32,542 nt of DNA from Rhodocyclaceae bacterium UBA2271. Its GTDB lineage: Bacteria > Pseudomonadota > Gammaproteobacteria > Burkholderiales > Rhodocyclaceae. Location: positions 1 through 32,542 of the forward strand of contig DDXB01000001.1 in the NCBI GenBank assembly GCA_002347405.1. The letters are read 5' to 3'. Shown here one piece after another: positions 26,582-32,542 of the stretch. Made by a program: the position numbers and the translations under genes. A model generated the notes under the pieces. It had not been told where the DNA came from. It saw only the letters and a list, made by a program, of their open reading frames with translations, and searched no databases. Position 1 is the stretch's first letter; every line of letters begins with the position of its first letter.

Positions 26582-29473
26582 TTATTCTTCGCTGCCGGGC
26601 TTGGCAATCCCGTCAGTGAATTTGTGGTCTGCCGCATCGGGTTCGCCCAGTTGCGCCATGATCTGGTCGCGGGCGGCGTTGCGCAGCTGCAGCGCGGCCT
26701 GCCAGTTGTCCGGATTCTCCTGCGCGGTCAGCGGTTCGCCGGCCAGCACCTGCAGGTTGCTGTGATGTGGCCGCAGGGAATTGCCGGGCAGCAGGGCGCG
26801 GGTGCCGGTCAGCGTGATAGGCACCACCGTTGCGCCGGTGTTGGCGGCGATGACGAAGGCGCCGAGCCGAAATGGCAGCAATCCCGGCTCGCTGCGGAAG
26901 GTGCCTTCCGGGAAGAAGATCAGCGATTCGCCATTGCGCACTCGCGTTTCCACCATGCGGGTGTCTTCGACACCGCGCGCACCGTCGAAGCGTTCGACAA
27001 AGGCGCAGCCCAGCCGCCGCAGCGGGATGGCGGCGAAGAGGTTGCCCAGCAATTCCTTCTTGCCGACATAGGCGAAGCGGGGCGGCAGCACGGCGGTGAG
27101 GATCAGTCCGTCGAGATAGCTGGCATGGTTGGTGACGACGAGCAGCGGGCTGCCATCCTCTGCCGCGAGGTGTTGCAATCCTTCCACTCTGGGGTTCAGT
27201 CCGGTCAGCATCAGTGCCAGGCGCGCGCAGGCTTTGGCGATGTGTCGCCGCAGCACCAGTCCCGGCGCGAGGGCGATCAAGACCCAGGCCAGCGGCACGA
27301 GGGTGGCGAATACCGCCCAGGCCCAGATGCTCCAGCTCCGGCTGGTGGCGCGGTGGATTGTTTGCCCGGCCCGTGCCGCAAAGCCGGCCCAGAACAGCCG
27401 CAGCATCTGCTGCCAGGGTGCGCGTTGCGTGGCGATCAGCGTGCCACGTTCGTAGTGCTCGCGACAGGCGGCGCGACGAATCTTGCCACTGGAGGTTTTC
27501 AGCACGCTGCGCGGCGGCGCCAGCACGATATCGTCGGCCGGCAGACCGATCAGGTCGACCGCGAGCCGGTTGATTTCCACGAGGATGCGGTTGCGCGCCT
27601 CGGCATCGCGTTCGAGCGTCTCGGCCAGCACTACCAGCCGCTCGCTGCCGGTGCGCGGGTCGGTGGCGGGAAACACCGCCACGCCACCGCGCCGCACGCC
27701 CGCGACATGGGAAGCCGCTTCTTCCAGTTCCTGCGGATAGATGTTGTGTCCGCCGCGGATGATGATGTCCTTCTCGCGCCCGGTCAGGTACAACTCACCG
27801 GCGGCAAGATAGCCGAGGTCGCCGGTGTTGAGCCAGTCGCCGTCGAGCAGTTTCGCCGTGGCCTCCGGGTTGCGGTAATAGCCGCTGGTGGAGGAGGGGC
27901 CGCGAAACTGGACGCGGCCCTGCGTGCGTTCGGGCAGTTCGCGCCCGCTGGCATCGATGATGCGCAGCGCATGGTCAGGCAGCACCCGGCCGCAGGTGAC
28001 AATCTTCTGGGCATGTTCAGTGTCGCCATGGACCGGCCGGGCGATGCTGGTTGTCGACAGCGTGCGGCGATCCACGCAGTCGATCAGCGGGCCGCGACCG
28101 AGCGGCGGGAAAACGAGGCCGACCGAGGATTCCGCCAGACCGTAGACCGGGGTCATGGCGGCGGGATTGAAACCATACGGGGCGCAACGCTCCGCAAAGC
28201 GCGCGAGGGTTTCGGTGCTGACCGGTTCGGCGCCGTTGAAGGCCAGCCGCCAGCAGGACAGGTCCAGCCCCGCCAGGTCGCGCTCGTCGAGCTTGTTGGC
28301 GCACATCTCGTAGGCGAAGTTGGGTGCTGCCGAAACGGTGGCGCGATGGCGGTGGATGGTGGCAAGCCAGCGCTGCGGGCGGGCGAGAAACGCCAGCGGC
28401 GACATCAGCACCAGATGGAAGCCCAGCGTCAGACTGCCGAGGCAGGCGCCGATCAGGCCCATGTCGTGGTAGAGCGGCAGCCAGGAGACGAAGATGTCAT
28501 CGGCAGTGACCCCCGAGGCCTGCTCCATGGCGCGCAGGTTGGCGAGCAGGTTGGCGTGAGTCAGCACCACGCCCTTCGGGTTGCCGGTGCTGCCGGAGGT
28601 GTATTGCAGGAAGGCGATGTCCTCGGTCTTTAGCGGCGGCAGGGCGGGTGGTGATCCCGGCCGGGAAACATCCGCCGGGGTCGCCACCAGTCGCAGCGAG
28701 GCGCATTGCGCGGAAAGCAGGTGGCCGAGCAGCTTGGCGCGCGGGTCGGTGACGAGCACGGCAGCTTCGGCATTGGCGACGATGCCGGCAATGCGGCGCA
28801 TGTGGTCTTCGAGCTGCGAGGGACGTGCTGGCGGATAGAGCGGCACGGGCACGCCGCCGGCGTACAGCGCGCCGTAAAAGGCGGCGAAGAACTCGCGTCC
28901 GGTGGGCAGCATGATGGCGATGCGGTCGCCCGGTTGCACCCCGTGTTCGAGCAGGCCGGCTGCCAGTGCGTGTGCCTCCGCCTGCAAGGTGCGGTAGCTG
29001 ATGTCGCTGCTGTGTTCTTCCTCGCCATACAGCGTGATATGCACCCGGTCGCCGTGGTGCGCGACATGCCAGTCGATCATCTCGGTCAGCGTGGCGATGG
29101 TTTCCGGCGGATGTTCGATGGGTGCCGTGATAGTCGGCGCTGGCGGGATGAAATCCTCCGCATGGGGTACGGCGTCAGTTTGTCCGGCAGTAGCAGATGT
29201 ATCGCTATGCGGTGTGTTGCCCATCTGCTGCAACAGGTCGTGCGGCGTTTCGGCTTCGGCAAACGCCGCCTCGGCCAGTTTCACCCCCATGTCGCGTTCG
29301 ATGCGGGCAAGCAGTTCGACGCGCGCCAGGCTGTCGAGGCCGAAATCGCGTTCCAGTGCATGGTCAAGCCCGAAAGTTTCCAGTTGCCGGGCGCCCGGAC
29401 GCATTTCCAGGGAAAGGCTGCGAACGATGTCGAGCAGTCGTGCGGCGTCGGTCGGTGTAGCTGGATCGCTCAT
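26582..29473 (-). CDS. ACP - acyl-AMP ligase - PlsC acyltransferase fusion
   Basis: This 963-aa multidomain lipid enzyme has an acyl-carrier domain (about residues 8-85) with the phosphopantetheine serine in GLDSL (S48). An adenylate-forming fatty acyl ligase follows (about 125-670) with YTSGSTGNPKG (291-301), YGLAESS, the STSGYYRNP/NTGDLGY region and SSGKIRR (661-667). A membrane segment lies at about 714-740. The PlsC acyltransferase (about 765-945) has NHASYLD (782-788; the family H-x4-D is H783 and D788) and FPEGTFR (854-860). A plausible path is fatty acid to acyl-AMP to acyl-ACP to a lysolipid, as in Aas but with the domain order reversed. The ATG overlaps the transporter stop (ATGA). 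An interspersed repeat codes part of the ACP-ligase linker. Confidence 0.92.
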   Translation of the reverse strand: MSDPATPTDAARLLDIVRSLSLEMRPGARQLETFGLDHALERDFGLDSLARVELLARIERDMGVKLAEAAFAEAETPHDLLQQMGNTPHSDTSATAGQTDAVPHAEDFIPPAPTITAPIEHPPETIATLTEMIDWHVAHHGDRVHITLYGEEEHSSDISYRTLQAEAHALAAGLLEHGVQPGDRIAIMLPTGREFFAAFYGALYAGGVPVPLYPPARPSQLEDHMRRIAGIVANAEAAVLVTDPRAKLLGHLLSAQCASLRLVATPADVSRPGSPPALPPLKTEDIAFLQYTSGSTGNPKGVVLTHANLLANLRAMEQASGVTADDIFVSWLPLYHDMGLIGACLGSLTLGFHLVLMSPLAFLARPQRWLATIHRHRATVSAAPNFAYEMCANKLDERDLAGLDLSCWRLAFNGAEPVSTETLARFAERCAPYGFNPAAMTPVYGLAESSVGLVFPPLGRGPLIDCVDRRTLSTTSIARPVHGDTEHAQKIVTCGRVLPDHALRIIDASGRELPERTQGRVQFRGPSSTSGYYRNPEATAKLLDGDWLNTGDLGYLAAGELYLTGREKDIIIRGGHNIYPQELEEAASHVAGVRRGGVAVFPATDPRTGSERLVVLAETLERDAEARNRILVEINRLAVDLIGLPADDIVLAPPRSVLKTSSGKIRRAACREHYERGTLIATQRAPWQQMLRLFWAGFAARAGQTIHRATSRSWSIWAWAVFATLVPLAWVLIALAPGLVLRRHIAKACARLALMLTGLNPRVEGLQHLAAEDGSPLLVVTNHASYLDGLILTAVLPPRFAYVGKKELLGNLFAAIPLRRLGCAFVERFDGARGVEDTRMVETRVRNGESLIFFPEGTFRSEPGLLPFRLGAFVIAANTGATVVPITLTGTRALLPGNSLRPHHSNLQVLAGEPLTAQENPDNWQAALQLRNAARDQIMAQLGEPDAADHKFTDGIAKPGSEE
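29131..29174 (+). repeat. Interspersed repeat inside the acyl-ligase fusion gene (long form)
   Basis: GTCGGCGCTGGCGGGATGAA followed by the CCGCATGGGGTACGGCG end, on the opposite strand to the copies in the other genes. It is read as AVPHAEDFIPPAPTITA in the linker between the ACP and ligase domains (about residues 101-117). Confidence 0.88.
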
Positions 29474-30792
29474 GGCCGCGATGCTACCGCGTCAAGGCGT
29501 GCCGCGCGCAGCGCCGCGCGCCGGCCACGCACCACTTTCACGCCGGAAAGCAGGAACAATCCGACGACGAAATAGCTGCCGGTCAGCAGCAGGGCACTGC
29601 GGTGATCGCCGCCGCTCACCCAGGTGGCGATGCCGTAGGTCATTGGCCCGGCGATGGAGGAGAGCTTGACCGACAAACCCCAGAAACCATAAAACTCGGC
29701 GAGCCGTGTCGGTGGTGCCAGCAGGCCGACCAGCGCGCGGCCGGCGGATTGCGCAGCGCCGAGGCACAGGCCGGCGAGATTCGCCGCCACCCAGAACATC
29801 GTGGTTCCGGCCGACCGGTCCGGCGCCGCCCACAGCAGCAGGATGGTGACGATCCAGCCGAAGAGCGTCAGCGCGATGGCGCGCACATGACCGATGCGAT
29901 CCTGCAAATGACCGAACACAAAGGCCCCGGCCGCCGCCGTGATATTGACGGCAAAGATCATCAGCAAGGTCTCGCGCGTGCTGAAGCCCATCGCCTGCGT
30001 GGCATAGATGGCGGCCAGGGTGATGACCGCCTGAATGCCGGCCTGGTAGAACAGGCTGCACAACAGGAAGCGCGCGAGGTCGGTGAATTGCCGCAGCTGG
30101 TGCAGCGTTTGCCCGACCTCGCGCCATGCCGCCTGCAATGGCGCGGCTTGCCTGACGCGATGCGGCACGCTGCGCTCCTTCAGCAGCAGAAAGGTCGGCA
30201 GGCTGGCCAGCGCGAAAATCACGGCGGTGATCAGCATCGTCACCGGCACGTAGGCGGTGGCAGCGTGGCCCTCAGCTTCGGCCCAGGTGACATAGACCAG
30301 GCAGAGGCCGAGGGTGAACAGTCCGCCGAGGTAGCCGAGGCTCCAGCCCCAGCCCGAGACCCGGCCGATGGCACGAGACTTGGCGAGCTCGGGCAGGAAT
30401 GCCGCGATCAGGTTTTCGCCGCTGCCGAAGAAGAAGTTGGCGGCAATCACGCAGACGATGGTGAGCCACAGCAGCTCGGGCTGGGCGAACCAGAGCAGGG
30501 CGGTGAACAAGACGCAACCGGCGGTGGTGATGGCCAGCAGTGGTTTTTTTGCCGCATGCTGGTCGGCGTAAGCTCCGACCAGCGGGGCGCTCAGCACGAT
30601 CAGCGCATACGAGACCGACAGCGCGGCGGTCCATGCAAAGGTGGCCCAGGCTGCATTGCCGGCAACCACCGCGACGAAATAGGCGTTGAACAAGGCGGTG
30701 ATGACGACGGTGGTAAAGCCGGAATTGGCGAAGTCGTACATCGCCCAGGCCCACAGTTCGCGGGGCCTGACGCCGTCCTGCAGGGTGTTCAT
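29470..30792 (-). CDS. UMF1-type MFS transporter
   Basis: This is a 440-aa inner-membrane transporter with about twelve membrane segments. It begins WAWAMYDFANSGFTTVVITA (about residues 14-33), the UMF1/Atg22-like MFS signature. GAYADQHAAKKP (about 73-84) follows as the loop 2-3 motif, then FFFGSGENLIAAFLPELA and GRVSGWGWSLGYLGGLF. It overlaps the ceramidase-like gene (ATGA) upstream and the acyl-ligase fusion (ATGA) downstream. By context it may move a lipid or lysolipid, as LplT does next to Aas in E. coli; sequence alone does not give the substrate. Confidence 0.92.
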   Translation of the reverse strand: MNTLQDGVRPRELWAWAMYDFANSGFTTVVITALFNAYFVAVVAGNAAWATFAWTAALSVSYALIVLSAPLVGAYADQHAAKKPLLAITTAGCVLFTALLWFAQPELLWLTIVCVIAANFFFGSGENLIAAFLPELAKSRAIGRVSGWGWSLGYLGGLFTLGLCLVYVTWAEAEGHAATAYVPVTMLITAVIFALASLPTFLLLKERSVPHRVRQAAPLQAAWREVGQTLHQLRQFTDLARFLLCSLFYQAGIQAVITLAAIYATQAMGFSTRETLLMIFAVNITAAAGAFVFGHLQDRIGHVRAIALTLFGWIVTILLLWAAPDRSAGTTMFWVAANLAGLCLGAAQSAGRALVGLLAPPTRLAEFYGFWGLSVKLSSIAGPMTYGIATWVSGGDHRSALLLTGSYFVVGLFLLSGVKVVRGRRAALRAARLDAVASRP

Positions 30793-31589
30793 GGGATTGC
30801 CGCCTTGCGGCGGTGCAGGTAGCGCACTACCCAGAGCGCGGCCAGCGCGGCGACGACGTGCTTGAGCGTGTGACCGCTGACGAGGCCGCCGGTCAGTGCG
30901 AATACCGGGCGATCGGTGAAGTCGAACAGCAGGGCCAGCAGGTAGAGGCCGATCACCACCATGATGTCGCGTCCGTCATCGTAGCGCGGCGGATACAGCC
31001 ATAACAGCAACGGAACCAGCAGGATCGGGGTGAGCTGCATCACGATGTAAAAGCGCAGGTCGCCCATGCCCTGTGTTTCACTCCAGTACCACCACGCAAC
31101 GCTGCCGAGGCCCGCGACGAGCAGCACGGGCAACAGGGTGAGCCCGGCTCGCGGACTGATTCGTTCGCACAGGATGGCGGCGAACCAGGCCATGAAGGCG
31201 AGTGCCATGGCTGCCCGATCCCATGCCAGTCCGGCGTTGTCCGGGGCGAGATGGTAATAGCCCGAAGCGAAGCCGAGCAGGATGAGGGCGACAAAGAACA
31301 GTGCGTATGGCCAGGCTTCCTGAGGGTTGAAAAAAACGCGGTGCCATTGCGCAGCGCGTTGTCCCATTTCCCCGCGCAGGAACAGCAGGCCGATGATCCC
31401 TACCAGCGTGAACAGGGCGTTCGAGACGGTATCGAGGCAGTTGGGCAGGAAACTGAACATGCCCGGGCAGGCGCGCTGGTCGGCGAAAGCGTGATACTGC
31501 ATGGGCTGCGCGATAGGCGGCAATGCCAGGGCCAACCCAAGCAGAAGCGCCGCCAGCAACCATGGTGCAAGGGTGCGCATGGTGCTCAT
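30789..31589 (-). CDS. Ceramidase-like (CREST-type) membrane hydrolase
   Basis: This 266-aa protein has about seven membrane segments. It carries the marks of the alkaline ceramidase/CREST superfamily: S-x3-H in SGYYHL, a D in LAWDRAAMA, and H-x3-H in GHTLKHVVA near the C-terminus. In that family these bind a metal and cleave an amide or related bond in lipids at the membrane. The frame is open much further upstream, but the ATG at 31589, which overlaps the stop of the preceding hydrolase as ATGA, is the sensible start; a second ATG lies at 31580. Its real lipid substrate is unknown. Confidence 0.88.
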   Translation of the reverse strand: MSTMRTLAPWLLAALLLGLALALPPIAQPMQYHAFADQRACPGMFSFLPNCLDTVSNALFTLVGIIGLLFLRGEMGQRAAQWHRVFFNPQEAWPYALFFVALILLGFASGYYHLAPDNAGLAWDRAAMALAFMAWFAAILCERISPRAGLTLLPVLLVAGLGSVAWWYWSETQGMGDLRFYIVMQLTPILLVPLLLWLYPPRYDDGRDIMVVIGLYLLALLFDFTDRPVFALTGGLVSGHTLKHVVAALAALWVVRYLHRRKAAIP

Positions 31590-32542
31590 GGTGCCGTGGG
31601 CGCTGGCACTCGTTCCGCCAGCAGCATATCGATCACCCGCCACAGTTTCCACATATCCGGGAGGTCTTCGCGCCAGAAGCGCCAGGTGAACAAGCTGGAA
31701 AATTTCAGATCGACATGGCCGAGGACGCGATTGATGAGGAATACGTCGGCCAGACCTTGCGGCGCGGCAGCGGCGAGCGCCAGGCTTTCCGGGTAAGGGA
31801 TGAGATTGTCGTTTTTGCCGTGCACCAGAATGAGCCGGGCCTGCAGGGGTTGCAGATCGCGACGGGCAAGATTCAGGCATTCCATGTCGGCACGCATAGC
31901 CGCAGGTAATTGCGCCAGCAGCTCCGGAAAGCGCGCCGGATCGGTGTTGGCGGCGAGGGCATAGACGGTCTGGCCGGCGCGGTCCAGCCGGGCGGCGAGC
32001 GGACTCAGGTCGGCGGCGGGGTCAGTCATGCGCAGCGCTACCATGCGCTCGAAGATGCTACGTGCATTGCTGCTGTCATTCTCGCCTTCCAGGTAGGGCA
32101 GGCTGGCGTAGAGCAACACCATCTTGCCGGTGTCGTCGGTGGCCATGTTGTGCCATTGCGCTTCATGCTCGAACCAGCCGGTGGTGAAAAAACGCATCGC
32201 GCGCGGGAGGTCATGATAGCCGCCGACGCCGACGATGTAACGCACCTGCGTTCGAATAGCGGGCTCAAGCGCGGCCAGCACGGCAGGGCCGACCGCGTAG
32301 CTGAAGGCAAACATGCCGGCGCGGCCCGCCGGAGCCAGTTCCGGGCGGCCGGCCAGCCAGGCGAAGGCATCGGCGATTTCGCGGGCGTCGGAGGGGCGAA
32401 TGCGCAAGGCGCGAAAGCCGCGCAGGTCCGGCGCCAGCACCACGAAGCCGGCGCGCGCCAGGGTGGTGGCGAAGGTCACCAGGCGCGGATCGTCATTGCC
32501 CAGCGGTACCGCGCCGGGTATGGCGACGATGGCGGCGCGGAT
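31586..32542 (-). CDS. Alpha/beta hydrolase, partial (5' end outside the window)
   Basis: This frame is open to the window edge, so its start is missing; 318 residues are visible. It contains VAIPGAVPLGNDDPR, VVLAPDLRGFRALRI, a nucleophile-elbow-like GMFAFSYAVGPA, a late acid in HGKNDNLIPYPES and a histidine in RVLGHVDLKF, all as in alpha/beta hydrolases. It is the first visible gene of the overlapping lipid operon and ends ATGA into the ceramidase-like gene. A GTG near 32479 is an internal codon rather than the true start, since conserved sequence continues upstream. Confidence 0.85.
   Translation of the reverse strand: MRAAIVAIPGAVPLGNDDPRLVTFATTLARAGFVVLAPDLRGFRALRIRPSDAREIADAFAWLAGRPELAPAGRAGMFAFSYAVGPAVLAALEPAIRTQVRYIVGVGGYHDLPRAMRFFTTGWFEHEAQWHNMATDDTGKMVLLYASLPYLEGENDSSNARSIFERMVALRMTDPAADLSPLAARLDRAGQTVYALAANTDPARFPELLAQLPAAMRADMECLNLARRDLQPLQARLILVHGKNDNLIPYPESLALAAAAPQGLADVFLINRVLGHVDLKFSSLFTWRFWREDLPDMWKLWRVIDMLLAERVPAPTAP

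Noticed and set aside
26624..28633. 669-aa open frame on the plus strand
   Set aside because: It is a shadow of the acyl-ligase fusion, with biased G, A, R and Q composition and no ribosome site.
1..32542. CRISPR array, tRNA, rRNA or prophage genes
   Set aside because: I saw no regularly spaced repeats, cloverleaf sequences, rRNA segments or phage structural genes.

Overview
The window is GC-rich and densely coded, and most genes lie on the minus strand. The gene set (EtfBA with a divergent TetR, a Uup-type ABC-F protein, CbpA/CbpM with two small heat-shock proteins, a group II truncated haemoglobin, a PAS-GGDEF-EAL receptor, and many short palindromic repeats) fits a betaproteobacterium. 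Rhodocyclales is my best guess, inferred from protein style and repeat content rather than from any marker gene.

Layout. (1) 1-1400: the end of an integron gene-cassette array read on the minus strand, with small unknown ORFs, two attC sites and an array boundary at 1391-1397; no integrase is visible. (2) 1400-3450: an orphan ORF, a toxin-antitoxin (TA) pair whose ParE-like toxin has lost its middle, and a TetR gene whose 3' end is duplicated on the far side of the TA pair. (3) 3450-12000: housekeeping genes: etfBA, a CbiM-like membrane protein, a cyclic-di-GMP receptor enzyme, a truncated haemoglobin and uup. (4) 12000-22000: a TA and defence island with DUF433/DUF5615 (broken), PrlF-YhaV, an addiction-module/RelE pair, HigBA, a TumE-HTH pair overlapping an MmeI-like restriction-modification enzyme, and an AbiEi/AbiEii-like pair lying between 26-bp inverted repeats. 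Several modules have clear palindromic operators. (5) 22250-24600: a heat-shock cluster, CbpM-CbpA diverging from two Hsp20 genes behind a sigma-32-type promoter. (6) 24600-32542: a nitroreductase, a hydrolase carrying repeat insertions, a DUF465 protein, and a tightly overlapping run of alpha/beta hydrolase, ceramidase-like membrane protein, UMF1-type transporter and an ACP-acyl-AMP ligase-acyltransferase fusion. This run looks like a lipid-remodelling operon.

A short interspersed repeat recurs at least ten times. Its core reads CGCCGT, then a variable part, then GCCAGCGCCGACTTTTG. Six copies lie inside genes (uup, the restriction enzyme twice, the hydrolase twice, the acyl ligase) and keep the reading frame, often encoding a KVGAG peptide. 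Another copy is split by a 164-bp MITE-like element with a target-site duplication, and the intact copies show what the empty site looked like. The strongest leads for new biology are these coding repeats, the restriction enzyme coupled to a TumE-type TA pair, and the lipid operon.
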